This document shows, in pieces, positions 1-8,109 of a stretch of DNA of 51,574 nucleotides. Each line of letters opens with the position of its first letter. Positions within the stretch are counted from its first letter, which is position 1. The stretch spans positions 1 through 51,574 of the forward strand of contig CAJTWM010000024.1 of the NCBI GenBank assembly GCA_910579805.1. The letters run 5' to 3'. The DNA is from an uncultured Lachnospiraceae bacterium. GTDB lineage: Bacteria; Bacillota; Clostridia; Lachnospirales; Lachnospiraceae. Under the pieces are notes generated by a model, which saw only the letters and a program-made list of their open reading frames with translations, ran no database searches and was not told the origin of the DNA. The position numbers were made by a program, and so were the translations under genes.

Positions 1-21
1 GTTCGAATCCCTTTATCCACC
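1..21 (+). tRNA. tRNA-His, 3' end only (5' part outside the window)
   Basis: The window opens inside a T-arm (GTTCGAATCCC). The acceptor 3' strand TATCCAC and a C at the discriminator position follow. A C73 discriminator is characteristic of bacterial tRNA-His, so that identity is inferred; the anticodon is not in the window. No CCA is encoded. Confidence 0.55.
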
Positions 22-66
22 CTGGCACTTAGCGCCACGTTATAGCCTGGTGTCCATGAAAGATAA

Positions 67-138
67 TGGGCTATCGCCAAGCGGTAAGGCACAGGACTTT
101 GACTCCTGCATTCGCTGGTTCGAATCCAGCTAGCCCAG
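67..138 (+). tRNA. tRNA-Gln (anticodon TTG)
   Basis: A 72-nt cloverleaf. Acceptor TGGGCTA pairs with TAGCCCA, and discriminator G follows. The anticodon stem CAGGA/TCCTG closes the loop CTTTGAC, giving anticodon TTG. The T-loop is GGTTCGAATCC. CCA is not encoded. It lies between tRNA-His and tRNA-Lys in one cluster. Confidence 0.95.
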
Positions 139-154
139 TTTGAATTAAATATAT

Positions 155-227
155 GGGATATTAGCTCAGTCGGTAGAGCACTTGACTTTTAATCAAGTTG
201 TCCGGGGTTCGAATCCCCGATGTCTCA
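155..227 (+). tRNA. tRNA-Lys (anticodon TTT)
   Basis: A 73-nt cloverleaf. Acceptor GGGATAT pairs with ATGTCTC (two G-T wobbles), and discriminator A follows. The anticodon loop CTTTTAA sits between CTTGA and TCAAG, giving TTT. The T-arm is CGGGGTTCGAATCCCCG. CCA is not encoded. It is the last gene of the tRNA cluster. Confidence 0.95.
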
Positions 228-235
228 GCAGAGTA

Positions 236-277
236 AAACAGCGGAAACCTAGTAAAATAGAGGGTTTCCGCTGTTTT
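236..277 (+). terminator. Rho-independent terminator of the tRNA cluster
   Basis: A 14-bp inverted repeat, with arms at 236-249 and 263-276 containing CAGCGGAAACC and GGTTTCCGCTG, is followed directly by a T-run. It starts 9 nt after tRNA-Lys. On the minus strand the A-rich 5' side could also let it end the convergent lacI-type gene at 312-1346. Confidence 0.85.
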
Positions 278-311
278 GTCGTTTGTTCGTGAAAGGGGAA
301 AATAATTATGG

Positions 312-1346
312 CTATTTGTTTAAGTTTGTGGTGACGCGGTTAAATAAGATTGGCGTTATTACTTTATGCACGGGATTCTTAGGAATAGCCGGTTTTCTTT
401 TTTTCCGTTCATTCATCTGTTCAACAAGTATTTCCATAGCGGTTTCTGCAATCTTATCAATTTGCTGGCCGATAGTACTGGTGGGAATGACGGCCTCACT
501 CGAAATGGGAGAATTATCAAAGCCAATAATTCGGTAGTCTTCTGGCAGAGAGCCGTGCGACCGGATCAATGAATTCAAAAACATATTGGCATAAGTGTCA
601 TTTGCCAAAAAGATCCCTTTCCGTTTCCCTTCATATTTTTTATCCAGATAAATTGCGATTTCCTGAAGGGCTTTTTGATTATCCTCATAAGTATCCCCTA
701 AATCCTTTAGAAGTAATTCATGAGGAAGATCATGTTCTTTACAGATGTCGATAAATCCCTGAATACGTCCATAAGCCGGTACATTTTTGGGGACACCTAC
801 ATTGATGTGGATCAGTATATCACAATTACACTTATATAATAAGCTGGTAGCCTGTATGCCGCCCATATAATTATCTGTATTTACACTGTTGGTATATTCA
901 TCCTCGCGTTCAATCGTTACGATCGGAATATTGTAGCATGCCAATTCTTTGGAAGGAATGGTATGGCTTAACACAATCATTCCTTCAATATTATAAGCCA
1001 GTAATTCCTGAATATAGCGTCGCTCGATGGTTTCATTGGAATTTCCGGCAAATACCAGAAATTTATAGCCGAACTTTTCATAAGAGGAAAGGATTTGATT
1101 TAGCATTTCCGCATAATAGTGGAGATATAGATTAGGAACAATGATACCGACAAACTCCGTTTTGCCGCTTGCCAATATTTTAGCGACTTTATTTTCTTTA
1201 TAGTCTAAATCTATCAATGCCTGCGCAATAATTTCCTGATTTTCCAACGTCAGGGAATCCGGATTATTAAAATAGCGGGATATAGTAGTTTTGGAAAAAT
1301 TTGTGTATTTGGCAATATCATCAAAAGTTACTTTTTTGCTGCTCAT
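312..1346 (-). CDS. LacI-family transcriptional regulator of the adjacent fructan/sucrose operon
   Basis: A 344-aa repressor with the LacI architecture. An N-terminal helix-turn-helix (residues about 6-27, VTFDDIAKYTNFSKTTISRY) is followed by a hinge helix and a periplasmic-binding-protein-like sugar sensor domain to the C-terminus. It is transcribed away from the ABC/GH32 operon that starts at 1592, the usual place for a local sugar-responsive repressor. A ribosome site AAAGGAG precedes the ATG. Its own promoter (1371-1399) abuts operator O1, so autoregulation is likely. The effector is inferred to be sucrose, fructose or a fructo-oligosaccharide from the GH32 and fructokinase genes; the sequence does not prove it. 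Confidence 0.9.
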   Translation of the reverse strand: MSSKKVTFDDIAKYTNFSKTTISRYFNNPDSLTLENQEIIAQALIDLDYKENKVAKILASGKTEFVGIIVPNLYLHYYAEMLNQILSSYEKFGYKFLVFAGNSNETIERRYIQELLAYNIEGMIVLSHTIPSKELACYNIPIVTIEREDEYTNSVNTDNYMGGIQATSLLYKCNCDILIHINVGVPKNVPAYGRIQGFIDICKEHDLPHELLLKDLGDTYEDNQKALQEIAIYLDKKYEGKRKGIFLANDTYANMFLNSLIRSHGSLPEDYRIIGFDNSPISSEAVIPTSTIGQQIDKIAETAMEILVEQMNERKKRKPAIPKNPVHKVITPILFNRVTTNLNK

Positions 1347-1370
1347 GGCATAACGCTCCTTTCAACGTCT

Positions 1371-1399
1371 ATTATATCAAATCGTCAGCAGCATGGCAA
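1371..1399 (-). promoter_or_regulatory. Sigma-A promoter of the LacI regulator gene
   Basis: Read on the minus strand, a -35 TTGCCA (1394-1399) is separated by 17 nt from a perfect -10 TATAAT (1371-1376). The regulator ATG at 1346 is 25 nt downstream of the -10. Operator O1 touches the upstream edge of the -35. Confidence 0.75.
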
Positions 1400-1421
1400 T
1401 AACCGGTTACATTACCGGTTA
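1400..1421. promoter_or_regulatory. Operator O1, LacI-type double palindrome
   Basis: The block TAACCGGTTA, CATT, ACCGGTTA contains the inverted repeat AACCGGT-N6-ACCGGTT. It is nearly identical to a second block at 1530-1551. Such CG-centred palindromes are typical LacI-family operators. O1 sits between the two divergent promoters. Confidence 0.7.
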
Positions 1422-1484
1422 TATACATTTTATACAAAAAATTATAAAGCGATTTATAAGATATCATGAAAAGAAAGAAACATC

Positions 1485-1513
1485 TTGACGATAGCAAAAA
1501 CAGGATATATGAT
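1485..1513 (+). promoter_or_regulatory. Sigma-A promoter of the fructan/sucrose operon
   Basis: A -35 TTGACG (1485-1490), a 17-nt spacer and a -10 TATGAT (1508-1513) predict a transcript start near 1520. Operator O2 begins about 10 nt later, where a bound repressor would block RNA polymerase. The promoter lies downstream of an in-frame ATG at 1466, so that ATG cannot start the permease on this transcript. Confidence 0.75.
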
Positions 1514-1529
1514 GAGTATAGAAAGAAAG

Positions 1530-1551
1530 TAACCGGTTACTTTACCGGTTA
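1530..1551. promoter_or_regulatory. Operator O2, LacI-type double palindrome downstream of the promoter
   Basis: This repeats O1 with a single central change (TAACCGGTTA, CTTT, ACCGGTTA). The spacing from O1 is exactly 130 bp. It lies just after the predicted +1 and before the ribosome site at 1577-1583. Two operators either side of a promoter allow repression by looping; that role is inferred. Confidence 0.7.
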
Positions 1552-1591
1552 CAAATTAAGAAAGCGACATATTACGAAAGGAGTAGTGAAA

Positions 1592-2524
1592 GTGAAAACA
1601 AAGAAATCTTTGACTTATGAAAAAAGAACAATAAAGCAGAAACTGTTATATGTCAGAAGAAATTGGCAGCTCTATGTGTTCTTTTTGATGCCGGCGCTTG
1701 TCATCACTGTGATATTTAAATATCTGCCAATGGGAGGGATCCTGATGGCATTTGAGGATTATAATGTGCGCCTTGGGCTTTTAGGCAGCGAATGGGTAGG
1801 GCTGGATTATTTTAAACGGTTTTTATCTTCTCCGGATTTTATGTCCTATTTGATGAACACTTTAAAGCTGAGTCTGTATGGACTGCTATGGGGATTTCCG
1901 GTTCCGATTATTCTGGCGCTCTTGCTCAATCAGATACGGAGTATCGGAATCAAGAAAAAAATTCAGCTCTTGATTTATGCGCCGAATTTTATTTCCGTTA
2001 TCGTTTTATGTGGTATGGTGAGAATGTTCTTGTCCCCGGTAGGGCCGCTTAATCAATTTTTAGGAACGACAACGAACTGGATGACGATGCCGGAAACATT
2101 CCGAACCATTTATATTGCCAGTGGAATTTGGCAGGGGGCAGGATGGGCCTCCATTATGTATACGGCAGCGTTGTCCAATGTAAGTAAGGAGCTGGAAGAA
2201 GCGGCTACAATAGACGGCGCGAATATTTTACAGCAGATATGGTATGTACAGCTTCCGGCTATCAAAAATATTATCGTGATCCAGTTTATTTTATCTGTCG
2301 GTAATATTATGAGCGTAGGTTTTGAAAAGGCATATGCGCTTCAGACCGGTATGAATCTTCCCACGTCAGAAATCATTGCAACTTATGTATATAAGATTGG
2401 TTTGTTAAATGGTGATTATGGGTATTCAACGGCAGTAGGTATTTTTAATTCCGTTATCAATGTGATTTTATTGCTTTTTGTCAACCGGATTGTGTCAAAA
2501 TTAAATGACGGTGAAGGGTTATAG
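1592..2524 (+). CDS. ABC sugar transporter permease, LplB type
   Basis: A 310-aa inner-membrane permease of the carbohydrate-uptake-1 family (LplB/YtcP-like), the first gene of the operon. It has six hydrophobic segments and the cytoplasmic EAA loop around residues 202-215 (EEAATIDGA), which contacts the ATPase. The GTG at 1592 is chosen because AAAGGAG ends 8 nt before it. The longer in-frame reading from ATG 1466 would run through the promoter and operator O2, so its extra 42 residues are probably not made. It pairs with the permease at 2539. No ATP-binding subunit is encoded nearby. Confidence 0.88.
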   Translation: MKTKKSLTYEKRTIKQKLLYVRRNWQLYVFFLMPALVITVIFKYLPMGGILMAFEDYNVRLGLLGSEWVGLDYFKRFLSSPDFMSYLMNTLKLSLYGLLWGFPVPIILALLLNQIRSIGIKKKIQLLIYAPNFISVIVLCGMVRMFLSPVGPLNQFLGTTTNWMTMPETFRTIYIASGIWQGAGWASIMYTAALSNVSKELEEAATIDGANILQQIWYVQLPAIKNIIVIQFILSVGNIMSVGFEKAYALQTGMNLPTSEIIATYVYKIGLLNGDYGYSTAVGIFNSVINVILLLFVNRIVSKLNDGEGL

Positions 2525-2538
2525 GAAGGAGGCGCACA

Positions 2539-3447
2539 ATGAGAAAACAAAAAAACAGATCAAAAGGAATCAAAAGAAGCGCGGTCGACAGAGTCCTTCT
2601 TTTTGCCGGATACAGCTTTTTGGCTTTATTTACGATAGCGATTATTGTTCCCCTTGCTTATGTTGTCATTGCTTCTTTTATGGATCCTAATGTGTTAAAC
2701 AATCAGGGGATCAGCTTTCGTATGAGCGACTGGTCTTTGGAAGCATATAGAAGAGTACTTGAGGATGAAATGATTTGGCGCGGTTTTGGCAATTCTTTCT
2801 TTTACTCGATTACGGCAACCGCCATATCCGTTTTTATTACTTTGCTTGCCGCTTATCCGATGTCCAAGAAGGAACTGGTAGGCAGAAAGTTTTTTAATGC
2901 GTTGTTCGTAATCACCATGTTTTTCGGAGGCGGTCTGATTCCTACGTTTATTTTAATGAATCAGCTCCGTCTGGTAAATACGGTTTGGGCAATTCTCCTG
3001 CCGGGAGCGTTTAACGTATGGAATATGATACTGGCGAGGACCTATTATCAGTCGATTTCTAAAGAACTGTGGGAGGCGGCGCAGATTGACGGAGCAAATG
3101 AGATACAGTATTTCTTCCAAATATTGATCCCGCTGTGTAAACCGATCATTGCAGTTCTTGCATTGTGGGGATTTGTAGGAATGTGGAACAGCTATTTCGA
3201 CGCGATGATTTACCTGAACGATGCAAATTTGCAGCCGCTGCAGTTGGTGCTTCGTTCTATATTGGTTCAGAATACGCCGCAGTCAGGTATGATCGCAGAT
3301 ATCCAAAGTACGGCGGAACTGTCAAAGATGGCGGAGCTGTTGAAATATTCAACCATTGTTGTTTCCAGTATTCCTCTTCTTGTTATGTATCCGTTCTTCC
3401 AAAAATATTTTGATAAGGGCGTTATGGTAGGTTCTATTAAAGGTTAG
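2539..3447 (+). CDS. ABC sugar transporter permease, LplC type
   Basis: A 302-aa second permease of the same importer, starting 14 nt after the first ends, behind a strong AGGAAGGAGG ribosome site. A hydrophobic N-terminal segment (residues about 20-42), five further membrane segments and an EAA loop at about residue 179 (EAAQIDGANE) place it in the LplC/MalG group. The partner at 1592 and the lipoprotein at 3478 complete the membrane part. The ATPase is missing from the operon, as in many Clostridia that share one MsmK-like ATPase. Confidence 0.9.
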   Translation: MRKQKNRSKGIKRSAVDRVLLFAGYSFLALFTIAIIVPLAYVVIASFMDPNVLNNQGISFRMSDWSLEAYRRVLEDEMIWRGFGNSFFYSITATAISVFITLLAAYPMSKKELVGRKFFNALFVITMFFGGGLIPTFILMNQLRLVNTVWAILLPGAFNVWNMILARTYYQSISKELWEAAQIDGANEIQYFFQILIPLCKPIIAVLALWGFVGMWNSYFDAMIYLNDANLQPLQLVLRSILVQNTPQSGMIADIQSTAELSKMAELLKYSTIVVSSIPLLVMYPFFQKYFDKGVMVGSIKG

Positions 3448-3477
3448 CAGAGTCTGGTAGGAAGGAGAAGAAATCAG

Positions 3478-5154
3478 ATGAAAAAAAGGATAAAAAAATC
3501 GATTTGCATATTACTGGCTGCTATTAGCGGCATATCGCTTTCAGGATGTGGCGGGGCGTCGGTAGGACGGGCGGATATCAATCCGGAGACACCGGCAGCG
3601 GAGGTAGCGTTTCCGCTGGCAGAGACTAAAGAACTGTCGTTTATTACAAACGCGCCTGCCAGAACAGAGCAGGATCCAAATAAAAGAACTATATTTATGA
3701 GACTGGAAGAACAGACGAATGTACATATTGACTGGACCTGTTTCGTAGCGGATCAGTTTGGAGATAAGAAGAATCTTGCACTGGTTCAGTTCGGGGCATT
3801 GCCTGACGGGTTGTTTGTGGCCGGGATGAGCGATTATGATCTGCTTCGTTACGCGAAACAAGGGATCATTATTCCTTTAGAACATTTAATTGATAAATAT
3901 ATGCCAAATTTACAGGCTGTTTTTGAAAAATATCCCGAATACAGAGTAATGTGTACCGCACCGGATGGCCATATTTATTCTTTCCCGTGGATTGAACAGC
4001 TTGGAGCAGGAAAGGAGGCGATACAGGCAATTGGGGACATTCCATACATTAATAAGAAGTGGATGGATTATCTTGGGCTGGAAATGCCAAAGACAACGGA
4101 TGAATTGGAAGAAGTATTGATCGCTTTTCGTGACCATGCGGCAGAGCTGCAGCAGGAATTTGATATTACAGGTGATGTAATACCGTTGTCCTTTATTATT
4201 AACAATGGAGATCAGGATCCGGCTATTTTAATTAACGGCTTTGGAGAAGGCTACGGAGATACCGGCGATCATTTTGCCGTAACAGATGAAGGAAAAGTAA
4301 TTTATACTTCAGTGCAGGAAGGCTACAAGGAAGGGATTATTTGGCTGCATCATCTGGTAGAGGAGAATCTGGTGGACCCGGAAGCCTTTACACAGGACTG
4401 GTCTACTTATGTGGCGAAAGGAAAGAATCACAGATACGGATTATGCTTTACCTGGGACATCGCCAATATTGATAACTACGAAGATTATGTGATGCTTCCG
4501 GCGCTTGCGGGACCAGAGGGACTTGTCAATGTTACAAGACAAAACGGCAGTGAAACAAGCGGATTTGACAGAGGACGTTGTGTACTTACGTCAAATTGCA
4601 GGGATACAGCGCTTGCGGCGGCATGGATTGACCAGATGTACGACCCGATTCAATCGGCACAGAATAACTGGGGGACTTATGATGAGGAAGGCAGCGCTAA
4701 TATTTTTGAGATGAGTACCAATGCAAATGGCGGGCCAATGCTAAAACATATGGATCTTGGGGATAACTCGCCTGTGGAAATTCGTGAAAATCAGTCGGTC
4801 AACGGACCGCTTGCCATTTTAAATGAGTATTACGGTGTGTATGTAACAGAGCCGGATGATGCAAAATGGCGTCTGGACAATATGCATGCAACGTATCTTG
4901 CCAGTATGAACAGCAAGTATGTGTTTCCGAATGTTTTTATGAGCATGGAGGATACCAACAGAGTCTCGCAGCTTGATACTGATATTAAAAAATATGCGGA
5001 ACAAATGAAAGCAAGCTGGATTTTAAACGGCGGAATTGAAGAAGAATGGAGCGGCTATCTGCAGAAGATGGAAGCTTATGGACTGTCAGAGTATCTGGAA
5101 ATCAAACAAAGGTATTTCGACGCTTATCTGACATCCTTATCAGAAGAAAATTAG
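3478..5154 (+). CDS. Extracellular sugar-binding lipoprotein (LplA-like) of the ABC importer
   Basis: A 558-aa solute-binding protein. A Lys-rich signal peptide ends in the lipobox LSGC with Cys24 as lipidation site, so it should be anchored on the outer face of the membrane. Its length fits the large LplA-type binding proteins that go with LplB/LplC permeases, which are bigger than MalE (compare 475 aa at 44559). The ribosome site GAAGGAGAAG precedes the ATG. Its position between the permeases and GH32 points to fructo-oligosaccharides or sucrose as ligand. This is context only. Confidence 0.88.
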   Translation: MKKRIKKSICILLAAISGISLSGCGGASVGRADINPETPAAEVAFPLAETKELSFITNAPARTEQDPNKRTIFMRLEEQTNVHIDWTCFVADQFGDKKNLALVQFGALPDGLFVAGMSDYDLLRYAKQGIIIPLEHLIDKYMPNLQAVFEKYPEYRVMCTAPDGHIYSFPWIEQLGAGKEAIQAIGDIPYINKKWMDYLGLEMPKTTDELEEVLIAFRDHAAELQQEFDITGDVIPLSFIINNGDQDPAILINGFGEGYGDTGDHFAVTDEGKVIYTSVQEGYKEGIIWLHHLVEENLVDPEAFTQDWSTYVAKGKNHRYGLCFTWDIANIDNYEDYVMLPALAGPEGLVNVTRQNGSETSGFDRGRCVLTSNCRDTALAAAWIDQMYDPIQSAQNNWGTYDEEGSANIFEMSTNANGGPMLKHMDLGDNSPVEIRENQSVNGPLAILNEYYGVYVTEPDDAKWRLDNMHATYLASMNSKYVFPNVFMSMEDTNRVSQLDTDIKKYAEQMKASWILNGGIEEEWSGYLQKMEAYGLSEYLEIKQRYFDAYLTSLSEEN

Positions 5155-5177
5155 TGTATGGCAGGAGTGGAAAAAAT

Positions 5178-6647
5178 ATGAGCGAAATGTTAGAAAAAGC
5201 TAGAAAATATGAAAGGGAAGAAAGCGCAAAAATAGAAAAAGAGAATAGACCGGTATTTCATTTTTCTAATCCGGTAGGCTGGATGAATGATCCAAACGGT
5301 TTTTCTGAATACCAGGGAGAGCATCATTTGTTCTTTCAATATTACCCTTATGCAACTCATTGGGATTCCATGCATTGGGGGCATGCAAAAAGTACGGATT
5401 TTATCAAATGGGAGTATCTTCCGGCAGCGTTAGCTCCGGACTGCGACTTTGATAACTTTGGCGCATTTTCCGGAAGCGCCGTGGAAGACAACGGGAAACA
5501 GATCTTGATCTATACTGGCGTAGAAGAGAAAACACTGGATTCCGGCGAAAAATGTGTTCGTCAGAATCAGTGCATTGCGGTTGGGGATGGAGTTGATTAT
5601 GAAAAGTTTGAGAAAAATCCTGTTGTGACTGCTGCCATGCTGCCAAAAGGAAGCAGTATGGAGGATTTCAGAGATCCCAAAATATGGAAAGAAGACGGCA
5701 GATATTATATGGTTGCCGGAAGCCGAAGCAGCGATGGCAGCGGTCAAATCGCATTGTTTTATGCCGATCGGTTAGATGTATGGGAATTTGCAGGAATTTT
5801 AGACCGCAGTGAGAATAGATACGGTAAGATGTGGGAATGCCCGGACTTTTATCCTGTAGACGGAAAGCAGATCCTGATGATCTCTCCGCAGGAAATGGAG
5901 GCGGAAGGACTGGAATTTCATAATGGCAACAATACTGCATTTTTGATTGGAACTTATGATAAAGAAAAACTGCAGTTTACGAGAGAAGAGATTCAGAGTG
6001 TAGACTACGGTCTTGATTTCTATGCACCGCAGACTATGCAGTCTGAGGATGGCAGAAGGATTATGATCGGTTGGATGCAGTCATGGGATAATCCGATGTA
6101 TTCCGATACCCAGCGGTGGTCGGGTATGATGACAATTCCAAGAGAATTGTCCCTAAGGAATGGAAGAATTTGCCAGAGGCCGGTGCGTGAGCTTGACCGT
6201 TATCGTAAAAATCCACTTACTTACAAAGAAGTCTGTATTGAAAAGGAAACGGGACTGGAAGGCATTGAGGGAAGAAGTGTTGACTTAGAACTTATATTAA
6301 AGGGTAACGAATACGGAAAATTTAAAATGAAACTTGCGGCAGATGAAATGCGGTATTCGGAGATTATTTATGACAGAGAAGACAAAACGCTTACCTTCGA
6401 CCGTACCCATTCAGGCTTTAAAAAAGATACTATCAGTACGCGAAGTATGCGGGTAGAGAGTAAAAATAACGAGTTAAGCCTCAGGATTTTAGTGGACAGA
6501 TATTCTGTAGAGATTTTTGCAAATGAAGGGGAGCAGGCGATGACTTCTTTGATTTATACGCCGGCGGGCGCTTCTAAAATCTATTTTACAAGTAATGGGA
6601 AGGCTTATATGGATGTAACGAAGTATGAGATTGAAGTAGAAGTTTAG
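5178..6647 (+). CDS. GH32 beta-fructosidase (sucrose / fructo-oligosaccharide hydrolase)
   Basis: A 489-aa glycoside hydrolase family 32 enzyme that cleaves beta-fructosyl bonds. The five-bladed propeller carries all three acidic motifs: WMNDPNG with nucleophile Asp38, RDP with Asp166 and WECPDFY with acid/base Glu220. A C-terminal beta-sandwich includes the VEIFAN segment. There is no signal peptide, so it acts in the cytoplasm on imported sugar. The ATG at 5178 is chosen over an upstream in-frame start inside the binding-protein gene because AGGAG ends 10 nt before it and the conserved part begins shortly after. It releases fructose, which the kinase at 6716 would phosphorylate. Confidence 0.93.
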   Translation: MSEMLEKARKYEREESAKIEKENRPVFHFSNPVGWMNDPNGFSEYQGEHHLFFQYYPYATHWDSMHWGHAKSTDFIKWEYLPAALAPDCDFDNFGAFSGSAVEDNGKQILIYTGVEEKTLDSGEKCVRQNQCIAVGDGVDYEKFEKNPVVTAAMLPKGSSMEDFRDPKIWKEDGRYYMVAGSRSSDGSGQIALFYADRLDVWEFAGILDRSENRYGKMWECPDFYPVDGKQILMISPQEMEAEGLEFHNGNNTAFLIGTYDKEKLQFTREEIQSVDYGLDFYAPQTMQSEDGRRIMIGWMQSWDNPMYSDTQRWSGMMTIPRELSLRNGRICQRPVRELDRYRKNPLTYKEVCIEKETGLEGIEGRSVDLELILKGNEYGKFKMKLAADEMRYSEIIYDREDKTLTFDRTHSGFKKDTISTRSMRVESKNNELSLRILVDRYSVEIFANEGEQAMTSLIYTPAGASKIYFTSNGKAYMDVTKYEIEVEV

Positions 6648-6676
6648 AAGTACGTTTTGGAACCGCTTATTGGCAG

Positions 6677-6699
6677 TACCGCAAGCAAAGTTTGCGGTA
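6677..6699 (+). other. Intercistronic hairpin before the fructokinase gene
   Basis: TACCGCAA (6677-6684) and TTGCGGTA (6692-6699) form a perfect 8-bp stem with a 7-nt loop, ending 3 nt before the AGGAGG ribosome site. No T-run follows, so it is not a terminator. It may stabilise the mRNA end or influence translation of the next gene. Confidence 0.5.
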
Positions 6700-6715
6700 T
6701 GCAGGAGGTAGAATA

Positions 6716-7687
6716 ATGGAAAAATATGACGTGGTAGCAATGGGGGAGTTGCTCATTGATTTTACACAAAACGGGTATAGTGATCGGGGAAATCCGGTTT
6801 TTGAAGCGAATCCGGGAGGAGCGCCTTGTAATGTGCTCGCCATGCTGCAAAAGTTGGGACGAAAGACGGCGTTTATCGGCAAAGTAGGGCAGGACGGTTT
6901 TGGATATCAGTTGGAGAAAGCGTTAAAGGAAACCGGGATTGCAACAGAGGGATTGCGCTTTGATAAAGAGGTGCATACAACGTTAGCAGTTGTGCAAAAA
7001 AAAGAAGATGGAGACAGGGATTTTTCTTTTTACAGGAAACCCGGGGCAGACGTTATGCTCCGCATGGAAGAAGTGAGGGAAGATTTGATCCAAAATGCGA
7101 AAATCTTCCATTTTGGTTCGCTGTCTCTTACGGACGAACCGATAAGGAAAGCAACGCAAAGAGCGGTTCAAGCGGCAAAGAATGCAGGTATCTGGCTTTC
7201 TTTTGATCCAAATTTAAGAAAGCCTTTGTGGGAGAGCGAAGCACTGGCAAAGGAGCAGATTCGCTATGGTTTGAAGCACTGCCATATTTTAAAAATATCC
7301 GATGATGAGTTGGTATGGCTGACAGGGGAACGGGATCATGATAAAGCAGTAGAACAGCTTCGGGCAGAATTTCCGGTTCCTTTGATTCTTTTATCTATGG
7401 GAAAGGAGGGCAGCCGGGCTTATTGCGGAGGGCAAACGGCGGAAATGGCGTCCTTTTTAAATGAGAATACAATTGAAACCACCGGCGCAGGAGATACTTT
7501 TATGGGCTGTATGCTGCATCAGGTTTTGAGCAAGGGATATCAAGGCCTGAGCAGGCAGGAGATGGAAGAAATGCTTGCATTTGCGAATGCAGCAGCTTCT
7601 ATTATTACCACTAGAAGAGGCGCGCTTCGGGTGATGCCGGAAGAGGAAGAAATAAAAGGAGTGCTGGAGTATAACGGAAAAAGCTGA
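6716..7687 (+). CDS. Fructokinase, PfkB/ribokinase family
   Basis: A 323-aa sugar kinase predicted to convert fructose to fructose-6-phosphate with ATP. The N-terminus (VVAMGELLIDF) and the glycine-rich substrate motif (NPGGAPCNVLAML) are typical of fructokinases in this family. The ATP and anion-hole signature TTGAGDTFMG carries catalytic Asp260. The ATG at 6716 follows AGGAGG by 8 nt; eight extra in-frame codons upstream overlap that ribosome site and are rejected. It is last in the operon and completes the path from imported fructan to glycolysis. Confidence 0.92.
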   Translation: MEKYDVVAMGELLIDFTQNGYSDRGNPVFEANPGGAPCNVLAMLQKLGRKTAFIGKVGQDGFGYQLEKALKETGIATEGLRFDKEVHTTLAVVQKKEDGDRDFSFYRKPGADVMLRMEEVREDLIQNAKIFHFGSLSLTDEPIRKATQRAVQAAKNAGIWLSFDPNLRKPLWESEALAKEQIRYGLKHCHILKISDDELVWLTGERDHDKAVEQLRAEFPVPLILLSMGKEGSRAYCGGQTAEMASFLNENTIETTGAGDTFMGCMLHQVLSKGYQGLSRQEMEEMLAFANAAASIITTRRGALRVMPEEEEIKGVLEYNGKS

Positions 7688-7734
7688 AATGCTTGTAAGA
7701 AAGAATCAAGAGATATCAGAAGAATCCGCTTAAG

Positions 7735-7763
7735 TTGACAAATTGTTTCAAAAATGATACGTT
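7735..7763 (+). promoter_or_regulatory. Possible promoter upstream of the MATE gene
   Basis: A perfect -35 TTGACA (7735-7740) is followed after 17 nt by a poor -10 TACGTT (7758-7763). It is the best candidate in the 422-nt gap 7688-8109, which otherwise holds a chemoreceptor remnant and an unassigned open stretch ending at 8103. The poor -10 keeps confidence low. Confidence 0.35.
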
Positions 7764-7881
7764 GTTTATATTGGTTTGCCTCAAAACGATAGAAAATCTA
7801 CCTATACTATATACAGCAGGTTGATCAAAATTTAAAAAACCTAAAATCAGGGTTAGGAGAAAAGATGCAGGAAAAAAATGA

Positions 7882-7983
7882 AGGAAGAAAAGCAGTATCA
7901 TGGCCAATATTTCCGAAAATACAGGAAAGATGAAGAACGTTGCGGACGAACTGGATCATAATATGGGAATCTTTAAGTTATAG
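7882..7983 (+). pseudogene. C-terminal remnant of a methyl-accepting chemotaxis protein
   Basis: A 33-codon open stretch with no ribosome site reads through ISENTGKMKNVADELDHN and ends in GIFKL. This resembles the conserved extreme C-terminus of clostridial chemoreceptors, where the last helix ends in -IFK(L/I). A stop codon lies immediately upstream and no signalling domain is present, so only the last part of the gene remains. It differs from the intact receptor at 42259, which ends in a different sequence. The assignment rests on a short segment. Confidence 0.45.
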
Positions 7984-8109
7984 CAGTTTTTACAGCTGTG
8001 AGGAAACGGAACGGTCCGGAAGATTCAAACGGCTAAGTCCGAAGTTCAGGACCGGGTAAGTATAGAGATTAAAAAGAACGGAATTACAGACGAGAAGGAA
8101 TGAAGTAAA

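Noticed and set aside
312..537. Small plus-strand open frames opposite the first LacI gene
   Set aside because: They are shadows of the repressor coding sequence.
1466..1591. Longer N-terminus for the first permease from ATG 1466
   Set aside because: It runs through a promoter and operator O2 and has no ribosome site, while GTG 1592 has AAAGGAG at good spacing.
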